36,610 nucleotides of DNA from assembly GCF_029167235.1 (NCBI RefSeq), contig NZ_JARFTR010000067.1, forward strand, positions 1-36,610, written 5' to 3'. The DNA comes from Kamptonema sp. UHCC 0994 (GTDB lineage Bacteria; Cyanobacteriota; Cyanobacteriia; Cyanobacteriales; Microcoleaceae). The notes below the pieces were generated by a model. That model was not told the origin of the DNA. It did not search any database and saw nothing but the letters and a program-made list of their open reading frames with translations. Made by a program: the position numbers and the translations under genes. Position 1 is the first letter of the stretch. Each line of letters starts with the position of its first letter. Of the stretch, positions 24,861 through 33,998 are shown piece by piece.

Positions 24861-25328
24861 ATGTTAACCAGCGTTGAACGCCTATTATTTGTCAGGGGAG
24901 TTCCGATTTTTAAGGAACTGCGAGATGATTTTCTCGTGCGTCTAGCATCGGTGATGGACGAGCTTTCTTTTCCATCTAAATACAGCATTTTTACTGAAGG
25001 TCAAGAAGGGCGATCGCTTTATATTGTTGTTTCTGGTAAAGTCAGAGTACATATAGGCGATCGCGATCTGGCACAGTTAGAACAGGGTACTTTTTTTGGC
25101 GAAATGTCTCTGTTTGACGCTGAACCTCGTTCGGCTTCGATCACTACTATTGAAAAATGTGAGTGCTTGATGCTGACTCAGATGCAGCTCTATGATGCTA
25201 TTGATGAAACGCCGGGAATTGCTGTCAATATTATCCGCCTACTCTCGCGTCGCATTCGCGAACTCAATCAAAAAATCAATGCTAAACAAGCAGCGGAGCA
25301 GCAAGTTGAAGTTGCTAAAGTTAATTAA
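24861..25328 (+). CDS. Stand-alone cyclic-nucleotide-binding domain protein
   Basis: A 155-residue protein made of one cNMP-binding domain (about 10-125) and a short helical tail (KINAKQAAEQQVEV), with no DNA-binding domain. The phosphate-binding cassette FGEMSLFDAEPRSAS is at 79-93, with the ribose-binding E81 and phosphate-binding R90 that cAMP/cGMP binding requires. It is probably a regulatory subunit acting by contact. The gene follows the transporter-HEAT gene on the same strand with a 122-bp repeat-containing spacer, and the pairing suggests that it modulates that protein (inference). It is not a Crp-type transcription factor. Confidence 0.88.
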   Translation: MLTSVERLLFVRGVPIFKELRDDFLVRLASVMDELSFPSKYSIFTEGQEGRSLYIVVSGKVRVHIGDRDLAQLEQGTFFGEMSLFDAEPRSASITTIEKCECLMLTQMQLYDAIDETPGIAVNIIRLLSRRIRELNQKINAKQAAEQQVEVAKVN

Positions 25329-25439
25329 AATTAAAAGTTAAAAATTGAAAATTAAGATACTATACATCAATTTTTGATTTTTAATTTGACATTTTTAGTT
25401 CCAGATTAGCTTGTAGGGTGGCCCCTGCCAGTTATAGAT

Positions 25440-25573
25440 CGGTAGCGCCGCCTTCTAGGCGGTATTCTAACCCCAAGACCATGAGGAAATAGATCCGTAA
25501 CGCCGCCTTCTAGGCGGTATTCTAACCGCCCAGAGGGCGGCGTTACGTAATCGAAACCCGCCGGAGCGGGTTT
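25440..25573. repeat. Nested GC-rich hairpin repeats
   Basis: Two direct copies of a unit with the core gccgccttctaggcggtatt lie at about 25446 and 25502. The arms cgtaacgccgcc (25496-25507) and ggcggcgttacg (25536-25547) are exact inverted repeats. A separate perfect hairpin aaacccgc-cgga-gcgggttt follows at 25554-25573, 26 bp from the DUF4870 stop, and could end transcripts from the minus strand. No gene is seen in 25329-25598. Confidence 0.8.
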
Positions 25574-25598
25574 GAATAAAAAGAGCGAAAATCAGCTC

Positions 25599-25934
25599 TT
25601 AAACCAGACGAAAAATAAAAGGATAACGGTAAGGCTGATCGGGGTCTGCCAAAATCTTGACAATAGCTAAAATTGGCATTACCCAACTGATAATTCCCAA
25701 CAAAACCAAAAGGGGGAAACCAATTAAAACCCAAATTAGTATCCCAGCGACTGCACCATAGATATAGAGGTTAATATGAAAATTGAGAGATTCTTTGGCA
25801 TTGTCCTTAACAACTGGGTCGTCGGATACTAGCAAAATAGCTATGGGTATGCCGATACTCACAAGTGTAGCGCTGAAAAATATCGCCCCGTGACTCAAAC
25901 CTGATAACAGCTTCCGCTTATCTGAGTCGTACAT
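25599..25934 (-). CDS. DUF4870 membrane protein
   Basis: A small membrane protein, 111 residues from the preferred start, with three hydrophobic helices and the family-typical VKDNAKESLNFHINLYIY before the middle helix. Function unknown. An upstream in-frame ATG at 25946 would add four residues, but GGAGG (25939-25943 on the minus strand) lies 5 nt before the ATG at 25934, so that start is preferred. It is downstream of the second ethylene-receptor-like kinase on the same strand (about 85 bp), with no sign of a functional link. Confidence 0.85.
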   Translation of the reverse strand: MYDSDKRKLLSGLSHGAIFFSATLVSIGIPIAILLVSDDPVVKDNAKESLNFHINLYIYGAVAGILIWVLIGFPLLVLLGIISWVMPILAIVKILADPDQPYRYPFIFRLV

Positions 25935-26030
25935 ATTAGCCTCCATCTCTTTTTGTTATTAAGTTTCCCTTTTTACCCAACTGTAGCACAGCATTGGCGA
26001 TTAAGGCTGTTTCATTTTTAATTTTTAATA

Positions 26031-28889
26031 CTATCTCACCTCAGCAACAGGGAGAGCAGAAACCAACTTTTTATTACTTGGCTGTCGCACTGGAATCTCG
26101 ATCGCAAATTCTGCACCCTCTCCTGGTGTAGAAATGCAGGACAACTGACCGCTGTGTTTTTCTACTACAATCTGATAGCTAATTGATAACCCTAAACCCG
26201 TTCCCTTGCCTACTTCTTTAGTAGTAAAAAAGGGATCGAATAGCTTACCGCGCACTTCTTCACTCATCCCAGGGCCGTTATCTATAATTTTAATCGCGAT
26301 CTGATTACAGTCAAGCGCTTCAGTACGAATCCAAATTGTAGGTAATTGAGAATTCAGTGTTGGGGATTGTTTGTCTTCCTGTTTCTGCTTAACTCTTAGC
26401 TCATATAAAGCATCAATAGCATTAGCAAGTAGATTCATAAAGACTTGGTTCAACTGTCCGGGGCAACACTCTATTAAAGGCAAGTTACCGTAGTCTTTAA
26501 TAACTTGAATACCTAACTCTTCTGGTTTCTCCTTAAGATTATTTTGCAGGATTAACAGTGTATTTTCAATACCTTCATGAATGTCAACTTCCTTGACTTC
26601 CGATTCGTCGAGGCGTGAGAAGTTTCGTAAGGACAAGACAATAGAGCGAATTCGCTCAGTTCCTACTTTCATTGAAGACAGCAACTTCGGCAAGTCTTCA
26701 CTCATAAATGCCAAATCTATATTGTCTATTTGATCTTGAATTTCTGGGGATGGTTTGGGATAGTATTTCTGGTAAAGTTTCACTAAGCGAAGCAAATCTA
26801 GAGCATAGTCACTAGCATAGCTAATATTGCCATGAATAAAATTGATAGGATTGTTGATTTCGTGAGCAACACCGGCTACCATTTGACCTAGAGAGGACAT
26901 TTTTTCAGTTTGGATCAGATGAGTTTGAGTTTTTTGTAACTGCTGCAAAGTCTGTTCTAATTGTTCTGCTTGAGCTTGAGCATGGAAAGCTACTTGGCGA
27001 GTTTGATTGTAGAGTTCAGCTTGATCGAGTGCGATCGCCAATTGATTTGTTACTGCTTGTAAAAGCTCTACTTCACTGTCTGGCCACACTCGCAGACAAC
27101 TATGATGCGTGCAGGCTAAAACTCCTATTTCTCCCGACTGAGTTTGAATTGGCAACGACAGATAAGAAGTGATGCCGAAAGATAGTAAAAAATCCTCCAT
27201 TTCTGGCTCAGACTTACTATAATCGTTGACTCGGATGATTTTTAGTTGTAGTAAACTGTCTGTCCAACTACCGATTTGTTCCGCAGGATAGGAGCCAATA
27301 TAACTCTCTAAAATTGGATCTTTAGCTTCATTCACTACTTCCCAATAGCATTTTTCTATCGTCAATATTTTACATTCTGGGAGGAAATTATCGGTCGCAG
27401 TAGTAAAACAATCGATTGACAAAGTTTCTGCATCAGAGTCAGAGTTTGTAGTTTTTGCAAGTATAATTTCTGCCGCAGAGTGGGCTGTTAATGCTTTTGT
27501 TTCTGGGCGATACCAGAGAAAATAGCAACGGTCAATTTGTAATAAATTTCTGATTTCATTTACTGTTGTTTGGAGGATAGTGTCGAGGTCTAAAGAATTG
27601 CGAATTTGACTAGCTAAACGGTTGAGTAATTCTTCGTGTTTAGCAAGTTGCCTAAATTGAACTTCCGACTGCTGAAGTGCTAGCTGAACTTGTTTGCGAT
27701 CGCTAACATCTACTGCTAGGCCAATTAAACCCATAACCTTGCCAGAATCGCATTTAATCTTAGCTTTGATAATTTCTAAATCGTGAAATCTACCATCTAC
27801 AAAAGGTAGACTTTCTTCTGAGTGATGAGGTATATCTTGATTCCAACAAGCTGTATCAGATGCCATACAATTTAGTGATTCTTCTTTCCCCAAAATTTCT
27901 GAATAGTGGGGAAGCTCTAAAAATCGAGACTCAGTAACTCCAACATTTTCGCAGAAAGTCTTGTTAACAAATTGCATTTGCCCTTTTGTATCTGTCATCC
28001 AAATCCAAATCGGAGCGTGGTCTAAAATAGCTCTCAATGTGCGCTTTTGGTTGACCAGTCCTTCCTCTGCTCGCACTCTATCGCTGATATCTAGAACTAG
28101 CGACAAAATTGATACTAAACTTCCAGATTCATCCATGAAAGCAGAGTTATACCAATCGCAGTAAATAATAGAATTATTCTTAGTATAGTTGCGGTGTCTG
28201 CTAATGTTACGGGGTTCGCTACCGTAGAGAAGTTTTAGCATGATAATGCTGACGGCTTCGGCATCTTCAGGATGAATTAATTGCCATTCACTAGGGTGTT
28301 TGCCTAGCACTTCATCAGCTTTCCAACCAAAGATTTTTTCGGCTTGCCATGACCACCGCTTTACTCGAAGTTCACTATCCCATTCTACCACCGCAACAGG
28401 TGAATTTTCAACATGAAAATTCAATTGCTGGTAAGCTCTATCTAGTTCTAACCTTGCCTGTTGGCGATCCTTAATTTCTGTTTCTAGTTTCCTGTTAACT
28501 GTTGCTAGTTGTTCTGGACTTGGAAGAGCTAAGATTTTAGGAATTAACCACACTAATAGTACGGCTACACAGGCAGAAATAATAGCTGTAATCGCATTGA
28601 GAAAGCCTGCTAGCCAATAAGTAGGATGCCATAGCGTCCAGATATTCATTAGGTGTCCCGTGCCACAGGCAACAATGAAACTGCCAAACAAAAGAAATAT
28701 CCAGTCGAAAGGCAAATCACCGCGCTTGCGGACTAAATGTACTAACGTCAGGGGAATTGAATAGTAGGAGAGGGCGATTACTGCATCCGAAACTACGTGA
28801 AGCCTCACTAATCCGGGTTTCCAGAGGTAGCAATGACCGTGAGGAATAAATTGTCCTGCGGTAAAAAAATTATGCCAATTATCGAGCAT
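26031..28889 (-). CDS. Ethylene-receptor-like sensor histidine kinase (paralogue 2)
   Basis: A 952-residue sensor kinase. The ethylene-binding domain (1-115) keeps all ETR1 ligand-site residues at the same positions as the paralogue at 477-3539: D35, Y42, I72, C75, H79. PAS 1 (about 152-272) is closely similar to the second PAS of that paralogue; PAS 2 is at about 283-398. The GAF domain (about 420-627) ends in a phytochrome/cyanobacteriochrome-like pattern (ACTHHSCLRVW ... QLAIALDQAELY) but appears to lack the bilin cysteine. A coiled coil (630-665) leads to HisKA with H676 (AGVAHEINNP) and HATPase_c with N823, DNGPGM (870-875) and GKGTGLGLS (894-902). A spacer-like loop (about 834-850) precedes the G1 box. 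No receiver domain and no adjacent response regulator. RBS-like AAGG lies 8 nt before the start. Confidence 0.93.
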   Translation of the reverse strand: MLDNWHNFFTAGQFIPHGHCYLWKPGLVRLHVVSDAVIALSYYSIPLTLVHLVRKRGDLPFDWIFLLFGSFIVACGTGHLMNIWTLWHPTYWLAGFLNAITAIISACVAVLLVWLIPKILALPSPEQLATVNRKLETEIKDRQQARLELDRAYQQLNFHVENSPVAVVEWDSELRVKRWSWQAEKIFGWKADEVLGKHPSEWQLIHPEDAEAVSIIMLKLLYGSEPRNISRHRNYTKNNSIIYCDWYNSAFMDESGSLVSILSLVLDISDRVRAEEGLVNQKRTLRAILDHAPIWIWMTDTKGQMQFVNKTFCENVGVTESRFLELPHYSEILGKEESLNCMASDTACWNQDIPHHSEESLPFVDGRFHDLEIIKAKIKCDSGKVMGLIGLAVDVSDRKQVQLALQQSEVQFRQLAKHEELLNRLASQIRNSLDLDTILQTTVNEIRNLLQIDRCYFLWYRPETKALTAHSAAEIILAKTTNSDSDAETLSIDCFTTATDNFLPECKILTIEKCYWEVVNEAKDPILESYIGSYPAEQIGSWTDSLLQLKIIRVNDYSKSEPEMEDFLLSFGITSYLSLPIQTQSGEIGVLACTHHSCLRVWPDSEVELLQAVTNQLAIALDQAELYNQTRQVAFHAQAQAEQLEQTLQQLQKTQTHLIQTEKMSSLGQMVAGVAHEINNPINFIHGNISYASDYALDLLRLVKLYQKYYPKPSPEIQDQIDNIDLAFMSEDLPKLLSSMKVGTERIRSIVLSLRNFSRLDESEVKEVDIHEGIENTLLILQNNLKEKPEELGIQVIKDYGNLPLIECCPGQLNQVFMNLLANAIDALYELRVKQKQEDKQSPTLNSQLPTIWIRTEALDCNQIAIKIIDNGPGMSEEVRGKLFDPFFTTKEVGKGTGLGLSISYQIVVEKHSGQLSCISTPGEGAEFAIEIPVRQPSNKKLVSALPVAEVR

Positions 28890-29024
28890 GATTCTTGCCT
28901 TTACTTTGCCAGTTATTAACAGCCGCTAAGTAGATGATAATTAAAAAGGATTGGCTGGTGTAGTGCTTTATATCACAGCCTACCATTGTAAACGACAAAT
29001 CGCTTTACCAAAGGAGACACTTAG

Positions 29025-29069
29025 ATGGTTGGCATTATAAATGCGGTTTTATTACCCTTTATGGCTTAG
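29025..29069 (+). CDS. Possible 14-residue ORF with good ribosome-binding site
   Basis: AAAGGAGA sits 7-8 nt before an ATG that opens a 14-codon hydrophobic frame (MVGIINAVLLPFMA). It lies alone in the kinase-prfC gap. Such a strong Shine-Dalgarno is rare in this window, which is the only reason to list it. It may be a micropeptide or a decayed gene start. Confidence 0.2.
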   Translation: MVGIINAVLLPFMA

Positions 29070-29129
29070 AATGTCAATATTTTATTATTTTGTATTAATG
29101 TTTACTTGCTAGACAGTAAGTATTGCTGA

Positions 29130-29230
29130 TGGCTAATGGCTAATTGCTAATTGCTAATGGCTAATTGCTAATGGCTAATTGCTAATGGCTAATTGCTAAT
29201 GGCTAATTGCTAATGGCTAATTGATAATTG
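29130..29230. repeat. Iterated ggctaattgctaat repeat
   Basis: About fourteen units of ctaatgg/ctaattg in tandem lead up to the prfC leader. The same motif recurs at 30919-30958 just after prfC, so the gene is bracketed by it. Confidence 0.9.
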
Positions 29231-29287
29231 CTTACCTGATTGTTTTATAATGAGGATCTGACCAAGATTTTCCTCTGCAATTTTCCT

Positions 29288-30919
29288 ATGGCCACAGAAC
29301 TTGAGACTGAACTGCAAACCGCTGTTGAGCGTCGGCGCAACTTTGCGATTATCTCCCATCCCGACGCGGGTAAAACCACTCTGACAGAAAAATTACTGCT
29401 GTACGGAGGTGCAATTCACGAAGCGGGTGCAGTCAAGGCGCGGCGTGCCCAGCGTCATGCTACCTCAGACTGGATGGCGATGGAACAACAACGGGGAATT
29501 TCAATTACTTCTACAGTGTTGCAGTTCGAGTATCAAAAGTATCAGATTAATTTGCTGGATACTCCGGGACACCAAGATTTTAGTGAGGATACTTACAGAA
29601 CTTTGGCTGCGGCTGATAATGCGGTGATGCTGGAAGATGCGGCGAAAGGTTTGGAACCACAAACCCGGAAATTATTTGAAGTTTGTCGGATGCGTGGTTT
29701 GCCGATATTTACATTTTTCAATAAACTCGACAGACCAGGGAGAGAACCGCTGGAATTGTTGGATGAAATTGAGAAAGAATTGGGTTTGCAAACTTATGCG
29801 GTGAATTGGCCCATTGGAATGGGCGATCGCTTTAAAGGCGTTTACGATCGCCGCGAAGGTAAAATTCACTTATTTGAGCGTGCGGGACACGGTTCGCGGG
29901 AAGCGATCGATACAGTTATAGACTTAGGCGATCCGCGTATTGAAGAACTCTTAGAAAAAGACCTTTACTATCAACTTAAAGATGATTTGGAACTATTAGA
30001 AGCTGTGGGTTCCGAACTGGATTTAGAGTTAGTCCGCGCTGGTAAAATGACACCTGTATTCTTTGGTAGTGCCATGAGTAACTTTGGCGTTGAGTTATTT
30101 TTGGATGCCTTTTTAGATTATGCTCTCAAACCTGGAACTCACAAAAGCACGGTCGGAGAAATGCCACCAACTTACCCAGATTTTACTGGTTTTGTGTTTA
30201 AGCTGCAAGCAAATATGGACCCGAAACACCGAGATCGGGTGGCATTTATTCGGGTTTGTACGGGCAAATTTGAGAAAGATATGACGGTAAATCATGCTCG
30301 GACTGGTAAAGTTGTGCGGTTGTCAAGACCTCAAAAATTATTTGCTCAAGATCGCGAATCTATAGAAGTTGCTTATCCTGGGGATGTAATTGGTTTGAAT
30401 AATCCGGGAGTATTTGCAATTGGGGATACGATTTACAACGGTCAAAAACTAGAGTATGAAGGCATACCGTGTTTTTCACCAGAACTTTTTGCCTATTTGA
30501 GAAATCCTAACCCTTCCAAATTTAAGCAGTTTCGGAAAGGGGTTTCTGAGTTACAAGAAGAAGGTGCAGTACAAATTATGTACTCGGCAGATGAGGCTAA
30601 ACGCGATCCAATTTTGGCCGCAGTTGGGCAATTACAATTTGAAGTAGTGCAATTCCGAATGCAAAATGAATATGGTGTAGAATCCACTTTGGAATTGTTA
30701 CCTTTTACCGTTGCTCGTTGGGTTGATGGCGGTTGGGATGCACTGCAAAAAGTTGGACGATTATTTAATACTGTAACAGTAAAAGATGGCTGGGGAAGAC
30801 CAGTTTTGCTGTTTAGGAATGAATGGAATTGTCAACAGGTGGAAGGCGATCATCCTGAGTTAAAATTGAACAAGATTGCACCTGTAGTTTCTGGTTTAGA
30901 AGTTGGCAGCGATAATTGA
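29288..30919 (+). CDS. prfC: Peptide chain release factor 3
   Basis: A 543-residue translational GTPase that recycles RF1/RF2 after termination. P-loop HPDAGKTT (24-31), switch II DTPGHQD (91-97) and NKLD (145-148) are intact. The C-terminal half has the RF3-specific pattern including [18 protein letters not shown]. An upstream in-frame ATG at 29240 would add 16 residues ([10 protein letters not shown]...) not typical of RF3, whereas [10 protein letters not shown] at 29288 directly precedes the conserved [14 protein letters not shown], so the later start is used. The spacer after it (30920-31097) holds ctaatgg repeats and a pyrimidine-rich tract, no gene. Confidence 0.96.
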   Translation: MATELETELQTAVERRRNFAIISHPDAGKTTLTEKLLLYGGAIHEAGAVKARRAQRHATSDWMAMEQQRGISITSTVLQFEYQKYQINLLDTPGHQDFSEDTYRTLAAADNAVMLEDAAKGLEPQTRKLFEVCRMRGLPIFTFFNKLDRPGREPLELLDEIEKELGLQTYAVNWPIGMGDRFKGVYDRREGKIHLFERAGHGSREAIDTVIDLGDPRIEELLEKDLYYQLKDDLELLEAVGSELDLELVRAGKMTPVFFGSAMSNFGVELFLDAFLDYALKPGTHKSTVGEMPPTYPDFTGFVFKLQANMDPKHRDRVAFIRVCTGKFEKDMTVNHARTGKVVRLSRPQKLFAQDRESIEVAYPGDVIGLNNPGVFAIGDTIYNGQKLEYEGIPCFSPELFAYLRNPNPSKFKQFRKGVSELQEEGAVQIMYSADEAKRDPILAAVGQLQFEVVQFRMQNEYGVESTLELLPFTVARWVDGGWDALQKVGRLFNTVTVKDGWGRPVLLFRNEWNCQQVEGDHPELKLNKIAPVVSGLEVGSDN

Positions 30920-31097
30920 ATTGCTAATTGCTAATGGCTAATGGCTAATTGCTAATTGGGAAAAAATTCTCCCCTCTCCGCGTCTCCCCCTCTCCCAGTC
31001 TCTCAGTCTCCCCCTCTCTCCCTTCCTTCTTCCTTAAAATAATTACAAATTTTAAGGTCTAGGCTATCTTGGAAAAGACGCTATCAAAGGCAATTTT

Positions 31098-33725
31098 ATG
31101 GCATCTCCTACTAATCCCCATCTACCAGATTCATCCATTCAACCCTCTCTTGAAGATGGGTTAGCAGCGTTAAAAGCTAAAGATTATCCACGTGCGATCG
31201 CACATCTAGAAGCCATTGCTAAAGCAGAGGCGAATCAGCGATCGGGTTTGCGGGCACAGATGGGATTGGTAATTGCCTATAAAAAGACTGGGAAAGTCAA
31301 AGATGCGATCGCACTCTGTTCTAGCTTAACTAAAAGTTCCAACAGTCAGGCAAAAGCTTGGGCCGAGAAAACATTAAAAGATTTAGTCAAGCGTAATCTA
31401 CCAAAGGTAGCGGGGGAGCGGGGGAGCGAGGAAAAGCAAGATGGGGGGAATTTACCTTTAGAATTGCCAGCGTCTAAAGAAATATTATCAGTTGAAACTG
31501 GGTTTATTCCGTTTGAAACGCCAACGATCGCATCTCAACCGACAACAACCTCTTCTTCTGAAACAATACCAAACTCTGACTTAACAGGATTTGTGCCCTT
31601 TGATGCGACTGCGATGCCAAATGTTGCAGGTAAAATCATTAAACAGCAGACTATTTCCCCGCCGTCACCAACTTCTCAAGTACCTAATCTTAATAAGATT
31701 TCTGGGCAGAAAGATACAGAAATAACGCCGCCAATATCTCTCAAAGCTGATGTCGATATTGACTCAAATCTTGTTAATTCCTCTGATTCCTTGGAGACTT
31801 TACCCATCTCACCAGAGGAAGAACAAAGTCGCGAAAATAATCCACACTTAGCAACAGATTCCAGTATTGAAAGTAGTAACTATCAACTAACTTGGCGCAA
31901 CAGCGATCGCGCTCAGAAATGGCGACCCCTCAAACGCCTGAAATTTGGTCGTTTTTGGTTTGAGCAAATAGCAACAGCGATCGCTCTATTTTTGGTGACT
32001 GTCACCGTTGTCAAATTTATTCTAACTACTGTTAATGCTGTATTACTTCAATTTTATCTATTAACAAAGATTCCTTTATTAAAGCCAATTCAGCTTTTTT
32101 ATCTCAACCCCGCACCATTTTTACAATTCACCTTTGGATTACTTTTATTTCTCTCTCCCTGGTTAATGGATGCACTTTTAAAACAGTTTCACGGATTGCA
32201 ACCACTACCCATGACCAGTTTATTTAATTATAGTAAAGAAGCTAATGGGGTATTGCGAAGTTTTTGCCGAAAAAGAGATTTGCCTGTACCGACGATCAAA
32301 GTTTTACCTACAAGTGTTCCCATTGCTATGACTTATGGTTGCTTGCCAAGATTCGCGCGAATTGTAGTCAGTCAGGGGTTGTTAGAACAACTTTCGGCAG
32401 ATGAAATTGCCGCTGTTTTTGCCCGCGAGTTGGGCCATATTGTTCACTGGGATTTTGCAGTAATGTCATTGGCAACAATGGTGATTCAGGTTCCCTATAC
32501 TATCTACTGGCAAGCTGGATATTGGGGCGATCGCGTCAAAAATTTGCCAAATATTCCTCAATCTATCCGAGGATTCCTAATCCCTTTTTTGCGAGGGGTA
32601 GCGATCGCTATTTCCTCAGCGAGTTATGGCATCTTTTGGCTGCTGCGGTGGCCCGTTTTGTGGCTATCACGCCGACGGGTTTATTATAGCGATCGCCTCG
32701 CCGCTGACATTACAGGTAATCCTAACGCTCTGACTCGCGCGATCGCGAAAATGGCGATCGGTATTGCAGAAGATGTCCGCCAACAGCAGCAAATATCTTA
32801 TCTGCTCGAAGGCTTTGAATTTTTGACACCCTTGGGTATCAAACAAGCCGTTACACTGGGTTCTACCGCCTCCCTCGCGCCTCTGGAAACCCTTTTACAA
32901 TGGGATGTACACAACCCTTACCGCAAGTGGTTAGAAGTCAATAATAGCCATCCTTTAATCGGAGAACGCTTACATTTGTTAACCCTCTACGCCCAGCACT
33001 GGAAACTAGAAACTGAGCTCGATTTAGCCACTAAGCCAGAAGGGGGGCGAGGGGGCAATTCTCAATTACCAATTACCAAATACCAATTACCAACACTTCT
33101 GTTACAAGGTGCTCCTTTCTTTGGCATTCCCATGAGTTTAGCGATCGCGGGTGGGATTTGGTTGATTGGGTGGATTTTCTCTCTTTTCGACATTTGGCAA
33201 CTGGATTGGCTAAAAGGCGATCGCGGCATTCTGATCGGCTGCTTACCCATTGGCTTTAGCCTCGGCACTCTCATCCGTATTAACTACTTCTTTCCTGACA
33301 TTAAACCCTCTACGACCTCAGAACCAACGATCGCAGACATATTATCTAACCCAGAAACTTTGCCCCTAGATAGCCAACCTGTCCAACTCCAAGGCAAGCT
33401 TCTCGGCAAAAGCGGCATCAACAACTGGCTGGGACAAGATTTAATGCTGGAAACTGCGACGGGCTTAGTGACATTACACCATCTTTCAATACTCGGCCCC
33501 ATTGGCAATCTTTGGCCGGTGCCAACCCGTCCCTCCGATTTAATCGGAAAATCGGTTATTGCCACTGGGTGGCTCAGGCGAGGGGCAACGGTGGCGATCG
33601 AACTGGAAAACCTGCGGACTGAAAGCGGCAGAACCAGCTACAGCGCACCCCCAATCTGGTCTACAATTTTAGCCTTTGCCGCCGCCCTTTGGGGAGCCTA
33701 CATCATCTTTAATAGCGGGAGGTAA
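31098..33725 (+). CDS. TPR/M48-like membrane protein with degenerate zinc site
   Basis: An 875-residue protein. A TPR-like helical region (about 15-98) is followed by a disordered segment (100-265), membrane helices (about 288-320, 342-360), an M48 peptidase-like domain (about 375-630) and more helices (about 500-525, 675-700, 708-725, 855-872). The M48 motif HExxH reads R443-E-L-G-H447 (CGC for the first His). The EAD-type third-ligand motif reads RVYYSDR, with Val528 where the zinc-ligand Glu should be. The downstream NSHPLIGERL motif is kept. It is therefore probably proteolytically inactive, unless the true ligands lie elsewhere. Two low-complexity inserts (about 104-117 and 646-665) are encoded by spacer-type repeats. 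Possibly a scaffold or membrane-quality factor (inference). Confidence 0.82.
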   Translation: MASPTNPHLPDSSIQPSLEDGLAALKAKDYPRAIAHLEAIAKAEANQRSGLRAQMGLVIAYKKTGKVKDAIALCSSLTKSSNSQAKAWAEKTLKDLVKRNLPKVAGERGSEEKQDGGNLPLELPASKEILSVETGFIPFETPTIASQPTTTSSSETIPNSDLTGFVPFDATAMPNVAGKIIKQQTISPPSPTSQVPNLNKISGQKDTEITPPISLKADVDIDSNLVNSSDSLETLPISPEEEQSRENNPHLATDSSIESSNYQLTWRNSDRAQKWRPLKRLKFGRFWFEQIATAIALFLVTVTVVKFILTTVNAVLLQFYLLTKIPLLKPIQLFYLNPAPFLQFTFGLLLFLSPWLMDALLKQFHGLQPLPMTSLFNYSKEANGVLRSFCRKRDLPVPTIKVLPTSVPIAMTYGCLPRFARIVVSQGLLEQLSADEIAAVFARELGHIVHWDFAVMSLATMVIQVPYTIYWQAGYWGDRVKNLPNIPQSIRGFLIPFLRGVAIAISSASYGIFWLLRWPVLWLSRRRVYYSDRLAADITGNPNALTRAIAKMAIGIAEDVRQQQQISYLLEGFEFLTPLGIKQAVTLGSTASLAPLETLLQWDVHNPYRKWLEVNNSHPLIGERLHLLTLYAQHWKLETELDLATKPEGGRGGNSQLPITKYQLPTLLLQGAPFFGIPMSLAIAGGIWLIGWIFSLFDIWQLDWLKGDRGILIGCLPIGFSLGTLIRINYFFPDIKPSTTSEPTIADILSNPETLPLDSQPVQLQGKLLGKSGINNWLGQDLMLETATGLVTLHHLSILGPIGNLWPVPTRPSDLIGKSVIATGWLRRGATVAIELENLRTESGRTSYSAPPIWSTILAFAAALWGAYIIFNSGR

Positions 33726-33737
33726 GCTGCTACGCAG

Positions 33738-33908
33738 CTAAACCGGACAAACAGCATTACCTTTATTTTTAATTTTTCGCTCCCATTCAATTACAAGTTC
33801 TCCTTCGTTTAATAATTTATGCAGCAATTTTTCTAATTGTTCTACTGATTCAAATAGTCGATGGACTATATATTCTTTTGCTGAATGCCACACCAATTCA
33901 ATTAAAGC
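33738..33908 (-). pseudogene. C-terminal remnant of an IS630-type transposase
   Basis: A 56-codon minus-strand frame, bounded upstream by an in-frame stop, ends at 33738. It reads like the C-terminus of IS630-family DDE transposases (ELVWHSAKEYIVHRLF, EQLEKLLHKLLNEGELVIEW, KIKNKGNAVCPV). No start codon or catalytic DDE residues remain. It begins 13 bp after the M48-like gene, next to a small hairpin agctgc-tac-gcagct (33725-33739), and its broken upstream end touches a hairpin repeat. Confidence 0.62.
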
Positions 33909-33981
33909 TTAGCAATCCCAAACCCCTGCGTTGGCGTAGCCTGCCCGAAGGGCTTATGCTTCGCTGGGCTCGCAATGACAT
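33909..33981. repeat. Hairpin repeat of the ATTGCG...GCAATC family
   Basis: The block runs from ttagcaatccc through gcgttggcgtagcctgcc and cgaagggcttatgcttcgc to gctcgcaatgacatt. Its ends (gcaat / attgc on opposite strands) match the family at 138-381. It joins the transposase remnant on one side and the gene at 33999-34403 on the other. Confidence 0.75.
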
Positions 33982-33998
33982 TATTTATTTTTGTCCAA

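Noticed and set aside
24861-25328. Crp/Fnr-type transcription factor
   Set aside because: Only the nucleotide-binding domain is present; there is no helix-turn-helix after it.
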